This document shows positions 1-7,329 of a stretch of DNA of 64,000 nt, one piece after another. The stretch comes from Erysipelotrichaceae bacterium (GTDB lineage: Bacteria; Bacillota_I; Bacilli_A; Erysipelotrichales; Erysipelotrichaceae): NCBI GenBank assembly GCA_017454765.1, contig JAFTCJ010000006.1, positions 1 to 64,000 on the forward strand, written 5' to 3'. Under the pieces are notes generated by a model that saw only the letters and a program-made list of their open reading frames with translations, ran no database searches and was not told the DNA's origin. A program made the position numbers and the translations under genes. How positions within the stretch are numbered: position 1 is the stretch's first letter; the number at the start of each line of letters is the position of its first letter.

Positions 1-209
1 TCGAAGAAGAAGACATCGTATACCACTTCGCTTACATCCTTGTTCAGATAATCAGCAAGTCTTTGGAAAACTTCAAACCGTGGAAGAATGCTTCTTTCCT
101 TTTCCAGATTTCTGTACTGGGAAAGAGAGATACCAAGAATGCTTGACATTTTAACCTGAGACAGTTTTTCGCTTTTGCGCACTTGATTGCAGTAACCTGA
201 AAATGACAT
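1..209 (-). CDS. XRE-family helix-turn-helix regulator (3' end outside window)
   Basis: The minus-strand reading frame opens with ATG at 207-209 and runs off the left edge, giving 69 visible residues. An AGAGGAAA ribosome site lies just upstream. The sequence has a Cro/C1-type helix-turn-helix, with SQVKMSSILGISLSQYRNLE as the two helices and the turn. It is divergent from an excisionase-like gene and an integrase, the usual layout of a repressor that controls an integrative element. What follows the HTH is unseen, so a larger protein is possible. The family call is firm; the repressor role is inferred from position. Confidence 0.75.
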   Translation of the reverse strand, partial: MSFSGYCNQVRKSEKLSQVKMSSILGISLSQYRNLEKERSILPRFEVFQRLADYLNKDVSEVVYDVFFF

Positions 210-228
210 ACTTTTTCCTCTGAATATA

Positions 229-257
229 ATTATATCAGCACATTTGCAGATAGTCAG
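229..257 (-). promoter_or_regulatory. Promoter of the XRE regulator
   Basis: Read on the minus strand, TATAAT (229-234) is preceded by TGA, making an extended -10, and CTGACT (252-257) lies exactly 17 bases upstream as a weak -35. It overlaps the inverted repeat at 247-263. Confidence 0.55.
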
Positions 258-263
258 TATCTG
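247..263. promoter_or_regulatory. Inverted repeat, candidate operator
   Basis: CAGATA and TATCTG form a perfect 6-bp inverted repeat around a 5-base centre. It covers the -35 of the leftward promoter and ends 5 bases before the -35 of the rightward promoter. This is where a repressor coordinating both promoters would be expected to bind; the XRE protein next door is the obvious candidate. The binding is inferred. Confidence 0.5.
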
Positions 264-267
264 TAAA

Positions 268-296
268 TTGACACAAACTAATCTAAATGAGATAAT
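268..296 (+). promoter_or_regulatory. Promoter of the excisionase-integrase operon
   Basis: TTGACA (268-273) and GATAAT (291-296) are separated by exactly 17 bases, close to the sigma-A consensus. It leaves a leader of about 125 bases before the ATG at 429. Confidence 0.75.
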
Positions 297-428
297 GAAC
301 ATGTTAATGATACAAAGATAAAAGAATGTAAAATTAACATAAGTTCTTTGAAAAATAGCCATAATGGCTTATAGCGGTAATTGCAGAATAATCAGATTAT
401 AAAGCAGTTTATAGAAAGGAATCATCAT

Positions 429-707
429 ATGAAAAAAGTAACCTGGGGTGAAAAAGTGGATATGCTTCTGGTATACCCTCATATCACCATAAGTCAGATC
501 AAGATACTTTTGGATGTAGGCCAGCCTTCCGCCATCGAGCTCAGGGACAAAGCCCGTGTGCTTGCGGAAAAGGAAGGAAGGTTTACCGGAAAAAGAGGGG
601 TACCCACGGATCTTGTGGTCAGAGTAGCCGGTCTTGATTTCGACTATTTTAGAAATATGGCGATGAAGGAATCTGTTGCGAAAAAGGGAACAGTCGCAAA
701 GGTGTGA
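429..707 (+). CDS. Excisionase-like / DUF3173-like DNA-binding protein
   Basis: A 92-residue basic protein. ATG 429 is chosen over an upstream TTG at 381 because AGAAAGGA sits 8 bases before it. The middle of the protein reads as a helix-turn-helix (ISQIKILLDVGQPSAIELRD) followed by a GVPTDLVVRVAGLDFDYF stretch. This resembles the small DUF3173-type proteins found beside integrases of Tn916-like and other integrative elements. Its stop is 3 bases before the integrase GTG, so the two are co-transcribed. A role in excision or in directing recombination is inferred from context. Confidence 0.6.
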   Translation: MKKVTWGEKVDMLLVYPHITISQIKILLDVGQPSAIELRDKARVLAEKEGRFTGKRGVPTDLVVRVAGLDFDYFRNMAMKESVAKKGTVAKV

Positions 708-710
708 CCT

Positions 711-2123
711 GTGTACAACAGAGTCATCTATGAACTGACTCAGAAAAAGAAAAAAGATTATAGCGACATAGATAAAAAGATTATAAAAGAGGAATTGGAC
801 CGATATCGAAGGATCGGCATACCGATATATCCTTACGTATATAAAAAGGAGATTTATTTCCGTATTGTGTATCAGAACAAATCGATCGTAGGGTTTAACA
901 TCTTTGAAAAAGCCGAGGAAGCGTATTATCGTCTTCTGAATGGCGAATCGAATGTCGATGAGCAGAAAGAGGAGATAAAGGAAGAGAAGCGGATTGCGAC
1001 TGTATCGCTGAACGACGGATTCGAAGTTCTTCTGAGAAAACACAGTGCAGCCTACAGGAATGGCGAGTTGAAATACAGCAGCTATTCCAAAAAGGATTCC
1101 ACGATCAGGATCCATATTCTGCCGTATTTTGATGGCAAACCGGTTGCTGAAATCACAAAAGGTGATATCGCCCGTTTTGTCTATCACATCAAGGCAGAGG
1201 AGATGTCAGCCAAAACGGACAAAGACGGCAAGAAGCGTCAGCTCTCCGTTGCAATGCAGCACGAAGTTCTGATGTATTTCAAGATGCTCTACAAGGAAAC
1301 GATAAGATGGTTTGATATCGAGACGGCTGTCGACATCGACAGGGAAGTTGAGATGCCCAGACTAACCAAATCCAGAAGACGGTACAGCAAGGAAGTCGGT
1401 CTGAAGATCAGCGGAGAATATGAGAACAATACGAAACTTATTCTCGAAGAGTTATCGAGGCTCAGTTATGGAATCTATCATCCGGCATTCGGTATCCAGC
1501 TTATGATCAGCTGCACAGGAATGAGGATTGACGAGGTGGTCGCTCTGAAACCGGAAAAGTTTGATTACGGAAACAGAACGCTTCTGATAGACCGGAGCAT
1601 TTCCTGGCATCCAGACAAGAAGAAGACGAAAAAATCCTATGTGGAGACTTCGACAAAGACGGATGCGGAAAGAACGATCCTTCTGCCGGATTCACTTGCA
1701 GCATACCTGAACGCCTTCATAGAAAGACTGAAGCAGCTGTCATTCTATTCGGACAGGATGTACATCTTTTCAAGATTAGGCCTAGCAAGAAGCGAAGACA
1801 TGATTCTTGATCCGTACAGCCTGAAATCGTTTGACAACAACCTGAGGTATGCATACAAGGCCTTGGGCATAGTGGACGAAGAGGGCAATGCTGATAAGGT
1901 AAGAAACCATCTGGCCAGACACGCATTCAATACGATGATGAAAAACAATCACGTCGAGGAATACGACCGGAAGCTGTACATGGGGCACTCTACAGGCATC
2001 AGCGTAAACGAACTGTACACCCACAGATCACTGGAAGAGGAGAGGAAGATCGTTGAAATCAGCGAAAGGTACTGCCGTTTCCTGACAGACTCCATACCTG
2101 AATTTCGGACACTGGTCAGATAG
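711..2123 (+). CDS. int: Tyrosine-family site-specific integrase
   Basis: A 470-residue phage or Tn916-type recombinase starting at GTG 711, with AAAGGTG just before it. The N-terminus (about 30-80) looks like an arm-type DNA-binding domain, about 100-215 is the SAM-like core-binding domain, and the catalytic domain follows. The full active-site set can be read: Arg272 (TGMR), Lys316, His400 and Arg403 (HLAR), His426 (MGHS) and nucleophile Tyr436 (LYTH). The enzyme should therefore be active. The gene is followed after 76 bases by the 3' end of a tRNA-Gln gene, a classic attachment site, so this is probably the right boundary of an integrated element extending off the left edge. Confidence 0.92.
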   Translation: MYNRVIYELTQKKKKDYSDIDKKIIKEELDRYRRIGIPIYPYVYKKEIYFRIVYQNKSIVGFNIFEKAEEAYYRLLNGESNVDEQKEEIKEEKRIATVSLNDGFEVLLRKHSAAYRNGELKYSSYSKKDSTIRIHILPYFDGKPVAEITKGDIARFVYHIKAEEMSAKTDKDGKKRQLSVAMQHEVLMYFKMLYKETIRWFDIETAVDIDREVEMPRLTKSRRRYSKEVGLKISGEYENNTKLILEELSRLSYGIYHPAFGIQLMISCTGMRIDEVVALKPEKFDYGNRTLLIDRSISWHPDKKKTKKSYVETSTKTDAERTILLPDSLAAYLNAFIERLKQLSFYSDRMYIFSRLGLARSEDMILDPYSLKSFDNNLRYAYKALGIVDEEGNADKVRNHLARHAFNTMMKNNHVEEYDRKLYMGHSTGISVNELYTHRSLEEERKIVEISERYCRFLTDSIPEFRTLVR

Positions 2124-2163
2124 CCAATCTTGCAGAAAAACGGTTTTTCGCCATTGAAAAATC

Positions 2164-2190
2164 AAAAAAAGCCTTTATTTAAAGGCTTTT
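2164..2190 (-). terminator. Intrinsic terminator of tRNA-Gln
   Basis: A 9-bp hairpin (AAAGCCTTT / AAAGGCTTT, 4-base loop). On the minus strand it is followed by seven T, fitting the tRNA transcript. On the plus strand it could also stop the integrase transcript, with only four T. Confidence 0.8.
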
Positions 2191-2199
2191 AGAGTTCAA

Positions 2200-2275
2200 T
2201 GGCTGCGGATGAAGGATTCGAACCTTCGAAATGGTGGATTCAGAGTCCACTGCCTTACCGCTTGGCTAATCCGCA
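2200..2275 (-). tRNA. tRNA-Gln (anticodon CTG)
   Basis: The minus strand folds into a full cloverleaf: acceptor TGCGGAT / ATCCGCA, anticodon stem GTGGA / TCCAC around CTCTGAA (anticodon CTG), T-arm GAAGG / CCTTC, and encoded CCA. A TATAAT box lies at 2288-2293, 12 bases upstream. Its 3' end faces the integrase gene, so the last part of this tRNA is the probable attB/attR core. Confidence 0.95.
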
Positions 2276-2363
2276 AGGTACTTTACTATTATATAATATA
2301 TTTGTCAGTTTTAGTAAAGAGAAAATTCAGTTTAAATTCACATTTTGAGGGTAATATTGACTT

Positions 2364-3029
2364 ATGGCAAAACTATTGATCGTTGATGATGAAGAAAAGA
2401 TCCGTGAGATGATCGGCAAGTATGCGGCTTATGAAGGTCATGAGACTGTTCTGGCAAATGACGGAAAGATGGCGGTAGATCTGTTCAGGAAACAGGATTT
2501 TGATCTGGTCGTGATGGATGTCATGATGCCGGAGATGGACGGCTATGAGGCTCTGAAAAAGATGAAGGAGATAAAGGATGTTCCCTGTATCTTCCTGACA
2601 GCTCTGGGACAGGAGTATGACCGTATCTACGGTTTTGATGTTGGTGCCGAGGATTATGTCACCAAGCCTTTTTCACTGAAGGAACTGATGATGCGCATCA
2701 AGGTCATCCTGAAAAGAGAAAACAAGTCTTCAAGCAAGATCATCGTCGATCAGCTGGTCGTCGACGAAGATGCCCATACAGTTACGATCGACGGGGAAAG
2801 AGTCGATATGGCCAACAAGGAATATGAGCTGCTGCTCTATCTTCTGAAAAACAGGGGCAACGCTCTGACAAGGCAGGCCATCATATCCAAGGTCTGGGGT
2901 TACGAATATGATTCGGATGACAGGACTCTGGATACGCATATGAAGTTATTGAGAAAAGACCTGAAGGAATACGGAAACTATATCACGACGATCAGAGGTG
3001 TAGGTTATCGTTTTGAAAAGGAAATTTAG
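2364..3029 (+). CDS. OmpR/PhoB-family response regulator
   Basis: A 221-residue two-domain response regulator. The receiver domain (1-120) carries the acidic pair Asp8/Asp9, the phospho-acceptor Asp52 (VMDVMMPEMDG), Thr79 and Lys101. The winged-helix DNA-binding domain occupies about 127-220 and ends TTIRGVGYRF. The next gene starts inside its 3' end and encodes the cognate kinase. No good Shine-Dalgarno lies near the ATG; a TAATAT box sits 6 bases before it, so a leaderless start is possible. The target genes cannot be told from sequence. Confidence 0.92.
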   Translation: MAKLLIVDDEEKIREMIGKYAAYEGHETVLANDGKMAVDLFRKQDFDLVVMDVMMPEMDGYEALKKMKEIKDVPCIFLTALGQEYDRIYGFDVGAEDYVTKPFSLKELMMRIKVILKRENKSSSKIIVDQLVVDEDAHTVTIDGERVDMANKEYELLLYLLKNRGNALTRQAIISKVWGYEYDSDDRTLDTHMKLLRKDLKEYGNYITTIRGVGYRFEKEI

Positions 3030-4413
3030 TTTAAGATCACAGCTTGTCTTCATCCTTCTGGCATTTGTCGTCGCAGTCATGGGACTGGTTTATTTCGTGC
3101 AGACGACGTTTCTGGATGATTTCTACAAAGCTAACAAGGCGAAATCGCTGCAGAGTGTGGGCACTTCGGTGTCCTCTTTGGTCGGTGAAAGTGATTTCGA
3201 GGAGATGATCGAACATCTTTCGATGTCCAATGAGGTCTGTGTGCGTGTGGTATCCAACAGGGAGGAACTGAATTATTCAGGTCCCTGTACGCTTCGCAGC
3301 ATCGACAATACGACCATCAACATGATCGCCGGTGAAGTCAATGAGACCGAAAAAAAGGAGAAGCTTTTTGATGACTTCCATTACCAGCGTCATTTCCTGG
3401 AGAAGCCGGAGGATGTCTATATCTTTGCGAAACTTCTGACATACAATGACGAGATGGTGCTGGTCATGGTGTCCTCGGGCATCACACCTCTGAACACAAC
3501 GATTTCGACGATCAAGTCACAGTATCTGCTGATCCTGGGCGTCATCATCGCTATGACGGTGATACTGGCCCTGATCCTTTCCCGCTACATCCTGAATCCG
3601 ATCAAACAGATCAACAGCGAATCCAGGAATCTTTCAAGAGGCGAGTATGATCCCGAAAAGGTCAGAACTGTTTCGAAAGAATTTGACGAACTCAATGAGA
3701 CGTTAGAAAATGCCAACGAGGATATCCTGATGGCGGAGAAGGCCAAGAAGGAATTATTGGGCAATGTCTCTCATGACTTAAGGACGCCTTTGACGATGAT
3801 CGTCGGCTACGGGGAGATGATCAGGGATCTGCCGGAAGAGAACACGGAAGAAAACATCAACGTGATCATCGATGAGGCAAAAAGGCTTTCGACACTGGTC
3901 GATGACCTGATCGATATCTCGAAGATGGATGCGATCAGGCTGGAACTCAATAAAGAAAAGGTCTCTCTGAACGAACTGCTGAACGATGTCTATAAGCAAT
4001 ACGAGAAATACTGTCAGAATCAGGGCATCGATCTGGAACTGAAACTTGATGAAGACATCGAAGTCGAGATCGACGTCAAGCGAATCAAACAGGTCCTCTA
4101 TAACTTTGTCAACAATGCCCTGAACTACAACAACAAGGAGAAACAGCTCATCCGTATCTCGAGCGAAAAGAAAGATGGGAATACATACAGGGTCACTGTC
4201 TATGACAACGGCGAAGGTATTGAGGAAAAGGATCTGAGCCGTATCTGGGACCGTTATTACAAGGTGGACAAGGAACACAAGAGACACCATATCGGATCGG
4301 GTATCGGATTGTCTCTGGCCAGGGAGTTATTGGAAGCTCACGGTCTGGAATACGGCGTGGAATCCAAGAAAGGGGAATATACGTCATTCTTCTTTGATGT
4401 GAATCAGGCATAA
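3013..4413 (+). CDS. Sensor histidine kinase
   Basis: A 466-residue membrane kinase starting at TTG 3013, inside the response-regulator gene (17-base overlap), with AGAGGTGTAGG a few bases upstream. Visible order: TM1 (about 9-29), extracellular sensor region (30-170), TM2 (172-190), HAMP linker, HisKA with phospho-acceptor His254 (SHDLRTP), then the ATPase domain with N-box NFVNNALNYN, G1 DNGEGI and G2 GSGIGLSLA. The rare start and the overlap suggest translational coupling that keeps the kinase below its regulator. The signal sensed is unknown. Confidence 0.92.
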   Translation: MKRKFSLRSQLVFILLAFVVAVMGLVYFVQTTFLDDFYKANKAKSLQSVGTSVSSLVGESDFEEMIEHLSMSNEVCVRVVSNREELNYSGPCTLRSIDNTTINMIAGEVNETEKKEKLFDDFHYQRHFLEKPEDVYIFAKLLTYNDEMVLVMVSSGITPLNTTISTIKSQYLLILGVIIAMTVILALILSRYILNPIKQINSESRNLSRGEYDPEKVRTVSKEFDELNETLENANEDILMAEKAKKELLGNVSHDLRTPLTMIVGYGEMIRDLPEENTEENINVIIDEAKRLSTLVDDLIDISKMDAIRLELNKEKVSLNELLNDVYKQYEKYCQNQGIDLELKLDEDIEVEIDVKRIKQVLYNFVNNALNYNNKEKQLIRISSEKKDGNTYRVTVYDNGEGIEEKDLSRIWDRYYKVDKEHKRHHIGSGIGLSLARELLEAHGLEYGVESKKGEYTSFFFDVNQA

Positions 4414-4440
4414 ACCTGCGTAAAACGCAGGTTTTATTTT
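4412..4440 (+). terminator. Intrinsic terminator after the two-component operon
   Basis: Hairpin AACCTGCG / CGCAGGTT with a 5-base loop, then TTTTATTTT. Confidence 0.85.
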
Positions 4441-4471
4441 ATAATAATGAATAGATATCAAGGAGATCGCT

Positions 4472-5563
4472 ATGAAGATCGTATTGGAACATCTGACTAA
4501 AAAATTCATCTCCAGGCACAATAAAAATGAGATCGTGACAGCTGTCAATGATTTTGATTTTGAAATACCGGACGGAAAGCTGATCGGTCTGCTGGGGCCT
4601 TCGGGCTGCGGCAAATCAACGACACTGAATCTGATCTGCGGACTGGAAACACCGACTTCGGGAAAGATCTATTTCGGAGATCTCGATGTGACCAATCTGC
4701 CGCCGGAAAACAGGGGCGTCGGCATGGTTTTCCAGAACTATGCGCTGTATCCGCATCTGAGTGTCAGGGCGAATATCTTGTTCCCTCTGGAGAATCTCAA
4801 GGGTGCCGACAGGCTCAGCAAGGAAGCCATGGAGGAAAAAGCCATGGAGGCGGCAAAGCTGGTCCAGATCGATGAGCTGATGGAGAGAAAGCCCAATGAG
4901 CTTTCCGGCGGACAGCAGCAGCGTGTGGCGATCGCCAGAGCTCTGGTGAAAACGCCCGGTGTTCTGCTTCTGGATGAGCCTTTGTCCAATCTGGACGCCA
5001 GGCTCAGGCTTCAGACCAGAGAACAGATCAGAAGGATCCAGAAGGAGACAGGGATCACGACGATCTTTGTCACCCATGACCAGGAAGAGGCGATGTCGAT
5101 CTCCGATCTGATCATCGTCATGAAAGCCGGTATCCTGCAGCAGATGGGACAGCCGCAGGAAGTCTACAATGATCCGGTGAATCTTTTTGTCGCCCAGTTT
5201 CTGGGTAATCCGGCGATCAATGTCTTTGACGGATCTGTCAGGGATCACAAAGTCTATATCGGTGAGGACTGTGTCGGGGAAAGAAATGTCGAAGATCAGG
5301 AAGTCAGTGTCGGTATCCGGCCTGAGGCCTTCATTCCGGATGAAAAGGGACCTTTCAGATGCGTCTTCGACCGTGTGGAAACGACCGGCAGGGATACCAG
5401 CATCGTCTGTCATAATGAACACTGTGTCTCCGATGAGGATGTCAGAGCCATCGTGGCCGCCGATGAAAAACTGAACAACAAGGACGGCATCATCCGTTTC
5501 TCCTTAAAACCGTACAAGGTCCATGTGTTCTCCAAGAAAGATGAAACGGTGATCCATGAATAA
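4472..5563 (+). CDS. Carbohydrate ABC importer ATPase (MalK/MsmK/UgpC type)
   Basis: A 363-residue CUT1-type ATPase: Walker A GPSGCGKST (42-50), Q-loop in FQNYALYPH, signature LSGGQ (144-148), Walker B LLLDEP (165-170), D-loop SNLD and switch His202. A regulatory TOBE-type domain follows from about residue 240. AAGGAG precedes the ATG. It is the first gene of an overlapping operon with two permeases and a binding protein, so it energises uptake of a sugar, polyol or glycerophosphate. Such ATPases are sometimes shared between importers. The exact substrate cannot be read. Confidence 0.9.
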   Translation: MKIVLEHLTKKFISRHNKNEIVTAVNDFDFEIPDGKLIGLLGPSGCGKSTTLNLICGLETPTSGKIYFGDLDVTNLPPENRGVGMVFQNYALYPHLSVRANILFPLENLKGADRLSKEAMEEKAMEAAKLVQIDELMERKPNELSGGQQQRVAIARALVKTPGVLLLDEPLSNLDARLRLQTREQIRRIQKETGITTIFVTHDQEEAMSISDLIIVMKAGILQQMGQPQEVYNDPVNLFVAQFLGNPAINVFDGSVRDHKVYIGEDCVGERNVEDQEVSVGIRPEAFIPDEKGPFRCVFDRVETTGRDTSIVCHNEHCVSDEDVRAIVAADEKLNNKDGIIRFSLKPYKVHVFSKKDETVIHE

Positions 5564-6452
5564 TAAAAACAATCTCAAAGGATGGCTTTATCTTCTGCCG
5601 GCAATGATCTTTATCGGCATTTTCATGGTATATCCGCTCTTTGATGTTTTTGTTTACTCGTTTGAAGAGGGCTACAACTTCGCATCCCAGACTTATCAGG
5701 GGATCGGTCTGTACAACTATTCCTATGTCCTGCATGATCCGTATTTCCTGCAGGCGATCAAAAATACCTTCATCCTTGTCATCATCACGGTTCCCTTGTC
5801 AACGACGGTCGCCTTGCTGATATCGCTGGCTCTGAACTCCATCAAGAAGCTGAAGGATCTGTTTCAGACGATCTTCTTCCTGCCTTATGTGACCAACACT
5901 CTGGCGGTAGGTCTTGTCTTCATGATCCTGTTCAAGAAGACGGCTTATTCGGAGGGCCTGGTGAACCTGCTGCTGAACAGCTTCGGCATCGCGTCTATCG
6001 ATTTCATCGAGGGTCCTTACTGGGCCAAGATGTTTGTCTTGTGTTTCTATACGATCTGGATCGTACTGCCGTTCAAGATTCTGATCCTGACTTCGGCTCT
6101 GGCTTCCGTCAACAAGGATTACTACAATGTTGCCAGAGTGGACGGTACCAGCAGGTGGCGCATCTTCTACAAGATCACGCTGCCGATGATATCGCCTTCT
6201 CTGTTTTATCTGGTGATCACAGGTTTTATCGGTGCCTTCAAGGCGTATTCGGACGTTGTCGCTTTGTTTGGCATCGATCTCAATGCCGCCGGCATGAACA
6301 CGATCGTCGGCTATGTCTATGATATGCTCTACGGCAACTCGGGAGGCTATCCTTCCTTTGCCTCGGCTGCCGCGCTGATATTGTTTGCGATCGTACTGAC
6401 GATCACCGTGATCAACCTGCTTGTGTCCAGGAAAAATGTCCATTACCAGTAA
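5556..6452 (+). CDS. Carbohydrate ABC importer permease 1 (UgpA/MalF-like)
   Basis: A 298-residue, six-helix inner-membrane permease of the BPD transporter family. The EAA loop that docks on the ATPase is visible as VARVDGTSRWRIFYKITLP. It overlaps the ATPase gene by 8 bases and is followed by the second permease, forming a heterodimeric channel. It lacks the long periplasmic insert of MalF and is closer in size to UgpA or MsmF. Confidence 0.9.
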   Translation: MNNKNNLKGWLYLLPAMIFIGIFMVYPLFDVFVYSFEEGYNFASQTYQGIGLYNYSYVLHDPYFLQAIKNTFILVIITVPLSTTVALLISLALNSIKKLKDLFQTIFFLPYVTNTLAVGLVFMILFKKTAYSEGLVNLLLNSFGIASIDFIEGPYWAKMFVLCFYTIWIVLPFKILILTSALASVNKDYYNVARVDGTSRWRIFYKITLPMISPSLFYLVITGFIGAFKAYSDVVALFGIDLNAAGMNTIVGYVYDMLYGNSGGYPSFASAAALILFAIVLTITVINLLVSRKNVHYQ

Positions 6453-7329
6453 TATGAGTGAAATAGAACAGATCAGACAGCTGGAACGCAAAAGCAAGAT
6501 GAGGAATGCCGTATGGACGACGGCAGTCTTTGTGCTGCTCATCCTGTGGGCGATCATCGTCCTGTTCCCGTTTTACTGGATGCTTCTGACATCCTTGAAG
6601 TCATACGGTTCCTACAACAGCGAATATGTTCCCAAATTCTATACGTTAAGTCTGACTATCGAGAACTACATCAAGGCTTTCACAGCCGTTCCGCTGGCCA
6701 GGTATTTTTCCAATACCATCATCTTCACCCTGATCACGACCGGACTGATGATGCTGGTGGTGGTCCTGTCGGCGTTTGCCTTCTCGAGACTGGAATTCAA
6801 AGGCAAGAATCTGGTGTTCACTTTGTTCCTGTCACTGATGATGATCCCCAATGAACTGGTGGTCATCACCAATTTCGTCACGATCACCAATGCGGGTCTG
6901 AGAAACTCTTTTGCCGGACTGATCCTGCCCAGTGTGACCAGCATCTTCTATATCTATCTGCTCAAGGAGAACTTTGAACAGATACCGGAGGAGTTATACA
7001 AGGCAGCCAAGGTGGACGGCACTTCCGATTTCAAGTATCTATGGAAGGTCATGATCCCGATCTGCCGGCCTACGATCGTCACCGTGCTGATCCTGAAGGT
7101 CATCGAATGCTGGAACGCCTATGTTTGGCCAAGGCTCATTACCGATGATGAGAACTATTTCCTGGTGTCCAACGGCATCCAGACGATCAGGGAGTCCGGC
7201 TTCGGCAGGGAGAATATTCCGGCAATGATGGCGGCTGTCGTGGTCATTTCTGTTCCGCTGATCATCATTTTCCTGATCTTCCACAAGAAGATCATGGAAG
7301 GCGTTTCCAGAGGAGGTACGAAGGGATGA
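6436..7329 (+). CDS. Carbohydrate ABC importer permease 2 (UgpE/MalG-like)
   Basis: About 297 residues, six predicted helices, with the EAA loop AAKVDGTSDFKYLWKVMIP. It pairs with the preceding permease. The start is uncertain: ATG 6436 follows AGGA (6429-6432) and overlaps the upstream gene by 17 bases, whereas ATG 6454 has no ribosome site; a TTG at 6421 is also in frame. It ends in an ATGA-type overlap with the binding-protein gene, so the four genes are translated as one coupled unit. Confidence 0.88.
   Translation: MSITSNMSEIEQIRQLERKSKMRNAVWTTAVFVLLILWAIIVLFPFYWMLLTSLKSYGSYNSEYVPKFYTLSLTIENYIKAFTAVPLARYFSNTIIFTLITTGLMMLVVVLSAFAFSRLEFKGKNLVFTLFLSLMMIPNELVVITNFVTITNAGLRNSFAGLILPSVTSIFYIYLLKENFEQIPEELYKAAKVDGTSDFKYLWKVMIPICRPTIVTVLILKVIECWNAYVWPRLITDDENYFLVSNGIQTIRESGFGRENIPAMMAAVVVISVPLIIIFLIFHKKIMEGVSRGGTKG

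Noticed and set aside
381-428. TTG 381 as the start of the excisionase-like protein
   Set aside because: No ribosome site precedes it, whereas AGAAAGGA sits at the right distance from ATG 429.
369-1187. A 272-residue minus-strand open frame opposite the excisionase and integrase
   Set aside because: The integrase active site is complete on the plus strand, and the minus frame shows no domain or ribosome site.
4616-5422. A 268-residue minus-strand open frame opposite the ABC importer ATPase
   Set aside because: Antisense of a complete MalK-type ATPase with all motifs present.
5799-6557. A 252-residue minus-strand open frame opposite the sugar permeases
   Set aside because: Composition is rich in Arg, Gln, Asp and His as expected from the reverse of hydrophobic codons; the plus-strand permeases are clear.
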